Source: Linnemannia hyalina
Lineage: Eukaryota; Mortierellomycota; Mortierellomycetes; Mortierellales; Mortierellaceae
Reading direction: 5' to 3'
Assembly (NCBI GenBank): GCA_019671135.1
Contig: JAHRHY010000005.1
Span: 1,860,001 to 1,924,000 of the forward strand
DNA: 64,000 nt
Shown here: in pieces, positions 1 to 12,916 of the stretch
Layout of the letters: every line of letters begins with the position of its first letter
Numbering within the stretch: the stretch's first letter is position 1
Made by a program: the position numbers and the translations under genes
Notes under the pieces: generated by a model
The model's input: only the letters and a program-made list of their open reading frames with translations
The model's database searches: none
Told to the model about the DNA's origin: nothing

Positions 1-2014
1 CAGAGGGTGCTGAGCCAGCAACATTGGAAATTGAGATTGTTGATGAGAGACCAGAGCCAGGACTCTTGTCCGAAGATGATGAGGATATCGATGGACCCAG
101 TCCGGATGCACCTGCGACCCTTTCGGATTTGACAGAGCGCCTTCGTATCAACACCGCGATCAATGTGTCATCCTCATCGTCGCCGCGCAGTGCTCGTCCA
201 GGACATGTCTCCCTGCATGGATCTACTGGTTCAGGCCATCCTTCACGCCATCCCAAGAGACAATACTTGAACGAGCTGTCGGCACTGGAGTTGTTCATCG
301 TTAAACATTTGGCCGTTCTGACATTGGCGCCGATTGTTTCGGAGTACTTTACTCTGGAAGAGCTCTTGGACTTGATTGGACATCGGAAGCAGACTCTCTG
401 GGGTAGACTTGTCAAAGGACTTAAGACTGACAAGAAAAAGCCCAAAGGTACAACTTATTATCCCGCTATTTTTAATGTCATATTGGAAGGAGCAATTTGT
501 AAGAAATATGCTAACCATTCTTTCGCTTGCTTTTCAAATAGTTGAAGGCACCTTCAATGTCCCCTTGGAGGTTTTGGTAGAAAGAAATGGCGTGGACTCG
601 GCACTGGGAGCAGGACCAGGCAGAATCAGAATTCCAAGTTTTGTGGACGACAGTATCTCGGCGATGCGCAACATGGGTACGTCCCTCATACCAAAGCGAC
701 GCTGCTCTTGTTTTGCAATTTGTAATATATTAGTTCTAACCTCGCTCGTGTTATTGTTTGCCTCTGAAATAGATATGTCTGTTGAGGGCGTTTTCAGGAA
801 GAACGGCAACATTAGGCGCCTAAAGGAGCTCAGTGAGTCGATTGACAAGGATCCGTCCGCGGTCAACCTGAGCGAAGACAACCCCGTCCAGGTCGCTGCC
901 CTTCTGAAAAAATTCCTCCGCGATCTTCCCGATCCACTGTTGACGTTCAAACTCCACCGTCTCTTTGTCGTTTCTCAGAGTAAGTGTCTCCCGTGCGTTG
1001 CTCTTCTTTGATACCTTTTTTCGCGTATCCGTGTGGTTGTACAATACGGGATGCTCATGCTGACCGTACGCTCTCATCATCCCATGGTTTGGTTGATAAT
1101 AGAAGTGGAAGAGGAGTCGGCCAGAAAGACGATTTTGCACTTGAGTTGCTGTCTGTTGCCAAAGGCCAACCGCGACAGTATGGAGGCGATCTGCCTGTTC
1201 TTGCGGTGGGTTGCATCATTCTCGCATGTGGATGAAGAGACAGGAAGCAAGATGGATCTTCACAACTTGGCGACTGTGATCACCCCCAACATCCTCTACT
1301 CGAAATCCAAGGATCCCACTAAGGATGAGAGTTTCCTTGCCATAGAAGCTGTCATGGGTCTCTTGGAATACCAAGACGACTTTTGCGTGGTAAGTCATCC
1401 CTTTTTGTGCAATATGCAATATGTTCCCTGCCACAATTTTCTACTTTCATCTTCATTGAGACTGATCCTTTGACATATGTTGAATATGATAGGTACCAAT
1501 GGATTTGTCGTCAATCTTGAGTGACCAGGATCTTGTCGAGTCTTCAACGGATCTCTCATCGAAGGATATTCTCAAACGGTGTGAGAATCTTGTCCGATCC
1601 AAGGTCAAGAAGTCTCATTCCTTGGGCGACCTCTACGCGGATACCAACAATAGCAACGGACACCACTCCAACCATAACAACAACAACCACCACCACAACC
1701 AGCACCATCACCAAGGTGGCCAAGGGCAAAGTGTCACAGGAGCCGGTGATATAGTTGGCAGTGGCACTGTCAATGGCAGTCATGGCGAGAATGGTCACCA
1801 TCAATATCACCATACCAACAACAACGGCCATCAGCATGGCCATCATCAGCAACACCAACAGGCACAGGCGCAGGCCTCGAACGGACATGCCTCGACAGGT
1901 GCGATCCGGATCCCTGAGCGGCCACGACCATACCACCACTCGCACTCCTCGCATGCTGTTACAGTTGGAGGCGGTGCCTCCAGAGAGCGAGGAGCGACGC
2001 CCATGTCTCTCTAA
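1..2014 (+). CDS. RhoGAP-domain protein, 3' part (5' end outside window)
   Basis: GTPase-activating protein for Rho-family GTPases, which control actin, cell-wall synthesis and polarity in fungi. Five exons are visible: 1-447, 542-676, 773-979, 1103-1389 and 1493-2014, all GT-AG and phase-compatible, giving about 531 residues. The RhoGAP domain starts at VPLEVLVERNG and contains the arginine-finger motif GVFRKNG, then NPVQVAALLKKFLRDLPDPLL, and ends near LLEYQDDF. The segment KMDLHNLATVITPNILY is also typical of the family. The wording is closest, from memory, to the LRG1/S. pombe Rga1 type, whose LIM domains would lie upstream of the window. The last 170 residues form a low-complexity tail rich in His, Asn, Gln and Gly. 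No start codon is present. Domain certain, subfamily probable. Confidence 0.88.
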
Positions 2015-2371
2015 CGAATGTCAAGAAGAAGAAGAAAAAAGAGCAAAACTGTAAACTGTTACAAGTAAACAACAAAAAACATTTACCATTCTTCTTCATA
2101 TTTCTCCTTGACCCCATGTGGCGAAGTTTGCCTAGACTTTTTAACACATCTGCCGAGCATATGTCACGTGCAAAGAACCAAACACAGCGAAAACTAAGTT
2201 GACTCTCGTTGTCTCTTTTTAAACTTTTTGACCCTTTTCCTCTTTTTCCTTTTCTCTTTTCTCCCCTCTTCTTTACTCTTCACCTTCCCTCCTTCTTGGC
2301 CGTCTGAGCGACCTCTTTCCTTCCTCCTCATTTACATCTACCAAAGCACCCCTTCATATACCCACGCCATC
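2015..2371. other. intergenic: 3' UTR and CT-rich leader
   Basis: Between the RhoGAP stop and the TMEM164 start. From about 2216 to 2340 the + strand is strongly CT-rich, the usual 5' leader style in this window. Nothing else is recognised. Confidence 0.5.
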
Positions 2372-4917
2372 ATGTTTGAACGGATGGGAGACTGGCTTCT
2401 GAATGTCGCCGCTGAGATGCCCTTCGAGACCGACTGGGACACATCCCTCAACGGATCCTGGTAACCCTCTTCTCCTCTTCCTGTCCACTCATCAGCGTAC
2501 ACAAAAAAACAGCAACAACCACAACAGCAACGACAACCAGCCCTCTCCCAAAATGCTGGAATACTTGTTATCTCTCCGAAAGACAAAAACTGACACTTCC
2601 TTCCTCTGATCAATTCGTGTATCCTTGTTCCTTCTCGCCCTAACTTGATTCATCTTTCCAACTTGTTGTATGTTTTCTAGGTACCTCTCACCTCGTCGTC
2701 ACACTGTCGAATTCGTTATCTATAATGCATTGTTCCTCTACACCGTCCGCTATTTTTATATGCGCGCTCTCTATCCTGGGTAAATATTGGCCACTTTTTT
2801 TTTCAGCGATCTGCGATTTTCGGAGATATCATACGACCCTCATGGAACAAGTGGTTCAGGGAAGGAAGTAGGAGAAGGAGAAGGAGAAAGGAAATGATTC
2901 AGAGCACGAGGGGCCGGAGCGAATTACAACAAAATAAGCATTGAGATCCAACAAATCAACAACAGCAAGCAACCGATATTAAATTGGGACATTTGGGATA
3001 ATGGGAAGTAAATCTTATTATCAATCACCATCGTGCCAGGGCTACCCAGTCAAGGATCGGTGTCAGGGACCACACACAACACCTACTATGCGACGGCAAT
3101 TTACTTCTTGGGAGAACAGGAACCAAGGAACTCCGCCTGGGTCTTGCTTGTCTGTCCAGACCGAGTCTCTTTGTACTTGCCAAACTATCGCGAATGTTAT
3201 CGTGGATTAAGTACACACAACAAGAAGTAAAAATGCGACAGCATGCATACCGAGAAAGGGAGCCCAACTTTTCCGTACTGTATTCTATTTTTTCCCATCT
3301 CTTCCTTTCCTCCTTCCTCCCTTCCTTCGACAGGAGCATTTCTGGAGAATCATCGCCAACCTCTTTTCTCTTCGCCGGATCTTCTAGAGATGGAACACGG
3401 GAAGGGAACAGTAAAAGGATCAGGATAGCATGAACGGGAACAAGAGGAGAGAGAGAAAAGGATTGTTCCAACAGAGACAAAAGAATGCGAACAAAACAGC
3501 GAACGCGACAAAACGGAGATCATGACCACCACAGCTGCTAACCATTCCAATTACTCATATACCCGATTCTTTGCATGTTCTCATGGATAATAGATCACCT
3601 ATCTCTAACCTCTTTGCGGCGTATGTTCCTCCAGCAAAAAAGTCCAAGATTGAGATCTCGGTGTTGGTGATCTTGACGGCTTCATTGTCGATCACAGTCT
3701 ACCAGAAGTGGACCCGAGGTGGACTCTTGTACCTGCTGCAGCCCTGCCACATGTCGGCCATGCTCCTGATCTCGATCTTGGCTGGTCCCAAGGATAAGAA
3801 GTGGCCTCATCTCTTGCTCAACATTTACTTTCACATTATGTGGGGAACGTAAGTTGCATCGGAAGAGAAAGTAACAGCCGAAGAAAATGACCGAGGCAAT
3901 ATCGCAACCCACCTTCCCTTTTTCTATCTCATTCGCCCTCATTCATGCATCCCTTTTCCTTTCCAGTTACCCCTTGTCCACTTTTTTCTGCGTTTTCGAT
4001 TGGATGTGCTAAGCTGCATGGAGATTCTGTCTTGACATTGGCATTGGTCCACCCTGAGTTTGGGTGTGTAACAATGCTTGTACTCATTGAGATTGCAGAC
4101 ATTTTGACTAACATGATATTTTTGTTCATCCTATGGATACCTTCACGTGGTAGCATGCTGGCCTTGTTGTCCCCCGACTTGCGCGACTATAATCGCTTCT
4201 TTGAGGTCGAGAACTTTTTCATCGGTAGGTTCAAGCTTTGAACAAGAAAAGAAAGTGAGGCGGACAAACATTTTGTGTTTGGTGAAAGAGGAAAAACTTA
4301 ATTGAGTTTTACTAGATTATGATATGAGTTTGTTCTCTCGCTTACTGAACTCAAATTCTCCCAATCTTTTTTTATTCTTAGAACACTACCTATTGCTGTT
4401 GGCGCCTGTGTACATGATTTGGTCGAACCGTTATGTGATCTGGCCCCTCTCGATGGATGTCGCCCTCATGTCATTCTCGCTTTTTGCGCTCTACCATTCG
4501 TTCGTCCTCAGTGCCATGGCCTTGATCAAGGGACAGAACTTGAACTACCTCCTTATGCCTCCACCAGGTAATTGCTTGTAGTCATCTTTCGCGTTTTGTT
4601 TTCTTTATGAAGCTGTTTTATCAGACCATTGTTGATGTTCATATTTCGTCTTTGTTAGGATCAATTTCTGGGTATTGTGAATCCTAAATTAACATACGCA
4701 TGTTCGACACGCACATCCTTCTTTCATTGATGTAACATTAGGTCCTTTGCAGGCATTCGGAAAGTGGTACCGCCCGGTGATGTACCTGTTCTGTGTGCTG
4801 TTGACGATGACGCGTTATATTCTGGTCGAGGTCGTCATCCAGCTCTTGCCTCGTCGCAAGATCGTCCCTTCCGTGCGCGAGGCTGAAACTGGAGATACCA
4901 AGCGCAAGATTCTCTAA
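2372..4917 (+). CDS. TMEM164: TMEM164-family multipass membrane protein
   Basis: Six exons (2372-2460, 2681-2779, 3594-3848, 4154-4224, 4382-4567, 4742-4917) join in phase to 291 residues, close to human TMEM164 (about 297). The match runs over the family core: YLLQPCHM (Cys114-His115), then LALLSPDL, FFIEHYLLLLAPVYMIW and FGKWYRPVMY, with about seven hydrophobic segments. Human TMEM164 has been reported as an acyltransferase acting on ether phospholipids with a catalytic Cys in the equivalent PCH motif. By homology this would be an ER or endomembrane lipid enzyme, but activity in a fungus is inference. Intron 2 is long (814 bp), while the others are 80-305 bp. The start ATG follows a CT-rich leader, and the protein ends in the basic tail TKRKIL. 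Confidence 0.85.
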
Positions 4918-5259
4918 ATCTTTTTGCCTTTGATAGACAAAAAGTAAAGCGAGCTGCCCTCTTTTCTCGTACTTTTCCTCGTTGCTTGGGACGCTGGGCG
5001 TTCAAGGTTGCACCTTCAAAATTGGGGGGGAGGGGGAGGGTCAACAATGAAATATTCATTGGTGGTTTTTTTTTTTGCGTAGATCACGAATATACTTCAG
5101 CATTGAAAGAAAACAGTTGTGGTTATTGGATGGTTTTTATGGTTTTTTTTTGTAAGATATTAGGTTATTAGATGTCTACATGAAAAATGCAAGAAAGAGG
5201 AAAACGTCAAAGGAATTGAACTACAGAAACACCAACAAAAATGGCAAAAACAAGAAGAT
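4918..5259. other. convergent 3' UTR region
   Basis: Lies tail-to-tail between the TMEM164 gene and the minus-strand gene that ends at 5260. AT-rich with T and G runs. No coding signal seen. Confidence 0.5.
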
Positions 5260-8200
5260 CTACTGACCCCATTGTTGCTGTTGTTGAGAATACGACCGCG
5301 AAGTGGAGGAAGGAAGAGAATCCACCACCTCACGTTCGCGATGCATCATGAGTGGAGAAGGAGAGTTGGAGGGGGAGTAAGGGGTAGGGGACATGGAAAC
5401 TCGGATGACTCCATCGTCTTCACGGCGGCCTTGGATGTTTCCATTCCCGTTGCCAGTCAAGCGGATTACGCTCATCTTCTTCTTCATCACGCGTTTTGAG
5501 CGCATGGACCGGTCGCTGCCAGTTCCTGTGCCAGTGCCAGTTCCGCCGTCGTCTGAGGGGCCGAGGTCAAAGGCAACTGAACTCCGTTGAGGAGGCGCGA
5601 GTTGTTGTGACGACGAAGGAGGGAATTGACGGTTGGCTTTGGAGGCAGAGTTGGTGATCTTTAGGGGCTGGATCGGCGAGAATGTCGGTGACGAGGAAAA
5701 TGGCTGAGAAGTCGAAGAAGATGAGGAGGAAGCAGGGAGAGGAGGAGGAGGAGGAGGAAGGGACTCAAATACGGGAGGGATGGTCGGTCGACCAGAGACC
5801 TTCTTCTGAAGCTTGAGATCATCCCACCCCTTCTGATGCTCCCTTTCTGCAGTCGTCAACAGGGCTTCAAAGTCCAAAGATTTCAGATCTGCAGGTGTGG
5901 TCGGTGGAAAGTCCTCGGAGGGGTCAAACTCCTCCACCTCCATGGTCGGGATCCCACGACGCAGTTGCTGGCCGTACCCTGAAAGTGTGCGTCCAGAGTA
6001 TCCCGAACCCGTAGACATATTAGATCCGTTCTTGAGATGACTAGGGATCAGAGTGTCGGCAGAGGGATGGTTCGAGTGCTGACGGTAAGACGACGAGGAT
6101 GACGAGAACTGTTGATGGTGGTGAATATCACGGTCCAAGGACTCGTAGGAGGGGGAGAGGGATCTTGGGGATTGAGACAACAAAGCCGCAGAGTGGGGCG
6201 TCCGCGAAGAAGGCACCAAAGTCGTCGAAGACGAGAGTCCGCTTCCCCGAGTAGGCTTCAATGGTTTGGTATCCAGAGCCGGGACAAACGGGCGAGCGTG
6301 CTGCTGTTGTTGATGAGGGTACATATTCCTAGGCTTCCAAGAGACAACATCCTCCATCGACATAGGAGCAATTCCACGTGGTGACTTCGCAGCAGGGGCG
6401 GGAGAATCCGAGGCCGAGGATCCACCTTCAGCAACGCTGTTGAGAGTCACCATGCCACGACTGGTCTTGCGCTGGAATGCAGGAGACATGGCACCACCTG
6501 CGCGTCTAGGTGACCGAGGACTGGGTGCATCAGCAGCATTGCCTTGCTGGTCATAGTCCATCTCGAACGAAGATCCCGATACCGGTCTGGGCTTGATCGA
6601 GTACCCACCACCACTGCTCCTATTCAGATCACGGGTCCGGATCATGAGCGAGGGCAGCTCCGAGACAGTATCCGAGTCACCGTCTACGCTCGAGATCTTC
6701 CTCCTTGGGAACATGTCTGTAGGCACAGCGTTGGATTCACGAGTACGCGTCTTGAAGAGACTAGGACTAGGTCTAGGTGTCGTGGGAGTCTTGGGCCGGA
6801 CATGGATCTCCTCCATCGAGATATCAGCATCACCAGTGTACCCACTAATGGCATCCCCATCAGAGTCGAATCCCCGGAAGTCCTGGTCGGTATCGATGTC
6901 CATGCCAACATGAGAAGACACTGTGAGTCTGGACTGACGTCTCTTGAAGTTGAACAGTCCGGGGGTAGCCGAGTTGTTGACGATCTCATGGGCATACATG
7001 TCTGCAAGCTCCAGGGTGAAACTCGTGAACGTATGGGTGACATTAGTGGTCGAGTAGTTATCGAGGCTGAAAAAGTCGGATGACCTAGGCAAGAGTGGAG
7101 AGATGTCGGCGTCGCCGATGTTGGTCCGAGCGACACTGCTCTGGCGACGACGACGCATCGCCATCTCAAGCGTCTCGCGACGAAGACCTGGGGTTCGAGG
7201 CTTGGCAATTGTTGTTGCCAGGAGAGCCGGGTGGGTCGAGGTCGTCAGGGATCGAGACCGGATCGAGGCAACACTGTCAGATCTTGAATGTCGCGTGGGT
7301 TCGACGACAGCATCGGTCTCGACAGCAGTGCCTAAACCTTGGGTGCTTTCAGGGACGGTGTCAAGTGATGCATCAGCAGCTGCGATAGACTTGGACCCTT
7401 GCTGGTTCTTGCCGATGTGGAAAGACTTCATGATCGACCGTCTCCATTCCGAGGCCTGTTGTCCTGTCCTCTTGGCCATAGATCCCCTGGTCTCCGTCGA
7501 GGATGGAGGTCGCTTCTTGCTGTTGCCTGGAGTACCCAGATCGCGCTCAGTCACGACTTCCGTCGCGTCACCGCCCGCCGTCGTCGTCGTCGTTGAAGTG
7601 TCCTTCCGCTGCAGAGTCAAGAACCTCTTCATAGTATCAGCACCAACGCGGACCGAACTATCGCGCTTGCTTAGTTGCTCACCATTGGCGGCCGCCGCAG
7701 CAGCAGCAGCGAGGGACCGCTCTAGTTTTTTCCGCTTCTTGAGAGGCAGTTCGGCAAACTGGGTATAGTCTTCATAATCGCCAGGTAGGATAATGTCGAG
7801 GGAATGATCCGAGTCTAACTCTTCGACTTTCAGCTCCTCCAACTGCTCATGCAGCGATGTCGCTCCATCCTCTGCAGGCCCAGTCTCTGTCGAGCGCATG
7901 GTCACGTCCTCCATAACCAAGTCGCCTTGTACTAGGGTCGATGCTTTTGCTGCTGCTGCTGCTGTTGATGCTGCAGCGAGGGTATCGAACGAGTTTGGCT
8001 GGCGCTTGGACCCTTGACTCGATTCGAGACGAACACGTGGGAAGGTCCAAAAGGTCTTGGACTGACGATTCTTGCCCGAACCTGATGTCGTACTAGAACT
8101 AACATTAGAGCTGGTCCCTTGCTGTTGCTGTTGCTGGTGTTGAAGCCCCTCTGTGGATGGAGAAAAGGTGACAACGGCTGACTGGCGCCGCTCATCGGAT

Positions 8201-9718
8201 TGGGACGCGGTGTTGTCGCTGGCCGAGGACTGTTGTTGTGCTTTAGCCTTGTCGCGAAGGTTGGAAGACGACTTCATGGAAGCTAAGGTGCTGCTCATCC
8301 GATTCTTGAGTTTGATACGCAAAGAAGATGTGCCTTCCAAGGTCAGTTCCTCAGAGATTGGAACACCCTCAACCTGGAGCTGAGGACCTTGAGCAGGCGC
8401 GTCTGGCGAAGTGGAGGAGGATTCGAGGATGTTCGATATCGGCTTGTCGTTCTCTTGCTCATTGAACTGGATTGGTGGGATGATATAGGATGCCCGTCGG
8501 TCAGAAAGAGATAGCGGTGTGTCGATGGCCACGATCACAGGAGGGGCACTCGATCTAAATGAATTTTTGTTTTTTTGTGCGACAGCAAAGAGAATGGCGT
8601 GGTGACACGAGAGAGAAAAGAAGGAAAGAAACGACGAGGTTTTAGCATTGGAATGAAATAATTAGTAGAGTAACCCACTCCATGCTCACGCAAACAAGAG
8701 TCGAGGACCCAATGGACCACGGCCGGGTCAGCTCTCACAATGATTCGGGTCCCCGTGGGTGAATGTTTTTGCTGTTTCGTTCCGACGACTGTGTTTACCT
8801 TTTCTGTTGGAGGTGCTTGTTCTTGAACTTCCCGAGGGCCTTCAAGAAACTAGACCTTGCCGAAGGCGCTACTAGCGCATTGGACACATCCTGAACTTTT
8901 GACCCTGATGGCGTAGTGGATGTTGTTGTTGTTGCTATTGTTTTTGTGCCGTTGGTCTTCTTTTGAGGACCTCCTGCAGACGGGGGGTTATTATTTTTGG
9001 GCGAGGATGTGGGTGGCGGTGTAATTACGGTAGGGGATGCAGATGATGAAGGAGAAGAAGGGGTATTATCGGTTGTGCTGCTGTTTGAAGATTGGTGTTG
9101 TCCCTTCAATACATGCGACGCCTGTTGAGGTGGTGATGATGTTACTGAGGAGGAGAAAGCGGAAGGGAGAGTGGAGAGGGGGTGCATGCCAGATGCTCCT
9201 GTATGGACACCTGGTCCTGGGCCAAGAATAATGGAAGCCCTCCCTCCTGCTCCACCTCCACGCCCACCTCCTCCACCACCAGCCGCCGCAGCAGCAGTAG
9301 CCGATGCTACCCGTCTTCCTCCTCCTTCTCCTGCAGCCTCCTCTGCTTTTTTGAGCCGAGCCAGGGTGCGACGGTCGACTTTGAGGTCAATGTCCCAGTC
9401 ACCAAAGATGGCACTAGAGGTTGTGGCGACGAACTGCCTTGAGGGCCGGTCGTGGTGGTGGTGGTTCTGACGATGCTGAAACCGGGAGTGGCGAGATTGT
9501 TGTGTAGTTTTAAAAAGTTTTGAAAGTCTAGCGTTTGGGGAGGACCGTTGGTGTCGATGTGAATGATGGTGGCTATGGTGGTGTTGACTGTTGTTGTATT
9601 CTCCTGATATTGAAAGCCATGCGGCGTCGGAGAGGAGGAGGGTGGATGGGATAAGGTTGCTGTAGCCGTTTGAGGAGACTCCTGGTGCCTGACATACCGA
9701 GGGGGCCGGAGTCAACAT
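5260..9718 (-). CDS. large disordered protein, function unknown
   Basis: Two exons: 8799-9718 (ATG at 9718) and 5260-8554. The donor GTAAAC at 8798 and acceptor TTTAG at 8556-8555 join in phase (AG+A), giving about 1,404 residues. I recognise no domain. The protein is Ser/Pro/Thr-rich with His, poly-Ala, poly-Gly, poly-Gln and poly-Pro runs. A basic patch LKKRKKLERS could be a nuclear localisation signal, and many RRxS and SP sites suggest phosphorylation. A conserved-looking patch near the N-terminus is IFGDWDIDLKVDRRTLARLKKAEE. Upstream of the ATG is a textbook leader: a CT tract near 10165-10190 on the minus strand, then A/C-rich sequence. A GTATGT immediately after codon 7 could be an alternative donor, so the very N-terminus is less certain. 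Confidence 0.7.
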
Positions 9719-10260
9719 GCAGGTTCAATTGGGGGAGGGGGTATCGAAACAGGAAAGCCGGGAGTTGTTTGTTGGTGTGTGTTGATGTTGTTGTTATTGT
9801 TTTAAGGGTCGATTGTCGAAGGCAAGGATGTCTTGTTTTTTGTTCTGCTTTTTGTTTTGATGTTGAGTGGTGTTGGTATGTGGTGCAAAAAAGGGGTGAT
9901 GTGAATGCTATGAGAGTTCAGGAACAAGCGAAAAAGGAAGCAGGTGGTGTGAATAATAGGTCTTGTGTGATCGCGGTTTCGGGTGTGGAAGGGGAGGGGG
10001 GAGGTGATGGGTGAGTTGAACGCGTCTGGACTCACTCAAGGTGGGATCGGCAAGAGGAGAGTGGTGAGTTGAATGAGGGGAGAGACGAAGAGGGCGATGA
10101 GGGGTGAAAACGAGGAGGTGCAGGCAGTGATGAAGATGATGACTGGGGTAAGGATGATGAACGAGGAAGAGAGAGAGAGAGAGAGAGAAGAGACTGAGAG
10201 TGAAGCGAGAGGTGAGAGCAAAGAAAAAAAAAGAAAAAGAGATAATAATTGACATGCAGC
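9719..10260 (-). promoter_or_regulatory. 5' leader and probable start region of the disordered-protein gene
   Basis: Read on the minus strand this is T/C-rich with a (CT)n tract at about 10165-10190, then becomes A/C-rich up to the ATG at 9718. That pattern precedes most genes here. Transcription probably starts near the CT tract. This is inference from base composition only. Confidence 0.4.
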
Positions 10261-12409
10261 GAGTACAAAGTGGCCATTAAAATAGGCAAAATGCTCTTGT
10301 GTCCAAATTAAAAGTTTAAAAAAAAAATCGGCTGCCACCCACTGCAAGCTCATTGGAACCAGTCAGGCACCCGTCAGCAGCCATCAGGCACCAGGCACAA
10401 CAGATATATGTACTTCTTTGACACCGGTCACCTCTACTCCAGTGAGTGAAAAAAGAGGATCCTCGGGGGAGGAAGGAGAGTGGGCGGTGACCCCATGGAC
10501 CATAATGGCAATAAATAGCCTGGGCCGATTGACCGAACAAGCGAACAAAGGAGAAAGGAGACAAGAGATATTATTGAAGGGGCGAGTGAGGAGAGTCCAA
10601 TGGACAGCCATCGCATGGCAATCGAACCGTCCTCCTAACAGTCATATCACTAACTAACGAGTAAGCCATTCGCATTCCCCATCCTTCTTTCTATCTCCTT
10701 GAAATGAACACAGAGGTACAGCAGCATGTTTCCTTGTTTTCTTTGTTGTCTATAACATGGTTTGCAAATGACGGTTATGTGCGATTTATGGTTCATTGCC
10801 CGCCCCTCTTTTTCTACAAGGATATACCACCTTATACACATCGCATTGCGACAAAAAAAAAAGGGTGGCAGCCATTTTCGCAGGGAGAGAAATTTATGGC
10901 AGGTTGAAATGAATAGAAAAGGGCACTTCGAGAAGCACGGTTCACGAAAAAATATGCATTTTCGACTTCCTCTTCTCACTTCACCCCGAAGAGAGACAGA
11001 CAACAAAAAAAAAAAGGGGGAAAGCAATGATCCGAAAAGGGCGCCGGCACCGTTTCTGCTCCCTTTTTCATTTTCTTAACAAAGCAATAGGGGCGGTTGC
11101 ATGCATCTTATGTTAGAATGCGAGACACAGTGCCCAAACTAGCTGGTGCTGGTTGCCATAAAAAGGACGTAACAAGTCAGAGGCTATCTGCGTTGTCTTA
11201 CCTCGGGGTATATGGAGTTGAAAAGTCGGGATAGGAGATAGGAAGGGAATTGTCGTGGAAGAGTTGTTGATGTGCTGTTGTTGTGTTGTTGTTGTCGTTG
11301 GCTAGCTACGAAAATAGCATACCGAGGCGGAGGTTGTGTTGAATTAGGATAGGGTGGCGAGGAGGTGGTTAAAGAGGATGAGATGAGGTGGTGAATGCCG
11401 GAAGAGATTGTCGTGCAGGAAATAAATGAAAAAGAAAGAACGAAAAAAAGAAAGTTGACGGTGGGTCGTTGTGTCGGGTCGTTAAAGAGTCGTAACAGTT
11501 TGGAACCAAAGTCAACTCCAGGGACAGGGGGGACAGGTGCAAGGAGGACGGGGGATAGGGGCAGGGGGAGAATGGAACGAAGAAAAAGGGAAAGAAAGAG
11601 AAGGAAAAAGAGAAGTGAGAAAGTAAGGGAAACAAAAGAAAAGCTGGGCCTTCATAAAGTTCAAACAGGGGTTGTTTATTTCTCGCTCGGTCGACCATTC
11701 CTCCATACCCGCCCAAACACTCTTCTCCACCTCCTTTTCCCTCCTTCCTTCTCTCACCCAGACCCCAAACAAACCACCTCGAAAAGAACAATAACTGATC
11801 TCCTACACTTTTTCCACTAACGGTTGCTCACCGCTCACTAAATTGCTATGAGATGGTAGGAGGATAACAATGGAAAAGAAAAAAAGAGCCAGTCATATCT
11901 AATTTGGCGGCAGCTTCTAGCCAGCTAGTCTCCGAGGACCACAGCAAGATACAGCTGTCTCCTTCCTCGCTGTTCTCCTTTCTGCCTTGATACCCTCCGT
12001 ATGATCGATACCGGTGCCTGAAGAGCGAGAACTTGATAAATGACAATTTTATGATTCAGCTCATCAAAACTTATTGATCCAGAGCAAAATCGAGTCACCG
12101 AGTTGGACACCTTGGATTTCGATCTTATTGTTGGGCGCCTTCAATTGCTCTTTGTGACACTGACAACTATTCTTGTACAGAATAGCAGGGGTTTCCTATG
12201 AATATCGTCGAAGACAGAGCCACCTCTTTCTAATGCAGCCTGTCACTGGAGGCAAGCCACTATTCCGCGGATTGTCACCAAGGCACGAAGAAAGGATGGG
12301 CGGAACAGGAATAAGTTTCTATTGGCAAGTGACAAGGAGAACGAAGAGGGAGTGACCGACACGAGGTAAGAATAAACCTGAGAATGGGCTCGAAGGGGTG
12401 TCGGAATCG
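10261..12409. other. long intergenic region with a leader-like tract
   Basis: No convincing protein gene. At 11820-11210 the minus strand again shows the C/T-rich to A/C-rich leader pattern, with donor-like GTATGC (about 11318) and GTAAGA (about 11200), but no open frame follows. It could be a distal untranslated exon of the gene ending at 5260, a noncoding RNA, or simply composition. Short ORFs in the interval are low-complexity. Confidence 0.3.
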
Positions 12410-12839
12410 TCAACAAGAGCAATCAACAATAGCTTTGTCAGAAACATCCTCCTGTAGAAGCAAGGAAAAAGGGGAGGGGCTCACACGTTCAGGTCCTGTA
12501 ACAAAACGAATGTTGACAGGATCTGAGGCACGTTTCGAGAGGTTTCCTCCTGGAAAAAAAAGAAAGTGATCAAACAGCGACGCGTCGATCAGCGATCGTC
12601 CCAGTCCCTTCCTCATTTACAATTTCAGGACAAGCAAAATTGAAGAATGTTTTGAGCATATCATTTACTTGGCTTTTCCATTGTTCGCCTTGGCTATGCA
12701 CATAAATCAAACACCGACATCGCATTACATAAACATTATCATTGCCACCATCCTTGTTATTTGTCAAGGGAAACGCGTCAATGTCTCCATGTGCTGATTG
12801 AGGTAGATGGTATCTTTTCTCATATTGCTTCAGCATCAT
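12410..12839 (-). CDS. small candidate gene (about 107 aa), unknown
   Basis: Three exons fit together in phase: 12621-12839, 12487-12549 and 12410-12451. Each junction has a GT donor and a pyrimidine-rich AG acceptor. The product would begin MMLKQYEKRYHLPQ, contain the balanced, non-repetitive stretch VMRCRCLIYVHSQGEQWK, and end IVDCSC. Composition is unlike the low-complexity shadows around it, which is why it is listed. Doubts: the second intron is only 35 bp, there is no recognisable domain, and it could be the 3' fragment of a larger decayed gene. It lies just outside the left arm of the inverted duplication. Confidence 0.3.
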
Positions 12840-12916
12840 TTAAGAACAAAATATATCAATGGTGAAGCCTCACCGTGTAGACAGCAACAACTAACACATT
12901 CATCAAGATCCAAGAC

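Noticed and set aside
8535..8738. Minus-strand ORF with protein-like text (ADPAVVHWVLDSC) between the two exons of the disordered-protein gene
   Set aside because: It cannot be spliced in phase to the downstream exon, while removing it as one intron (8798 to 8555) joins the flanking exons perfectly.
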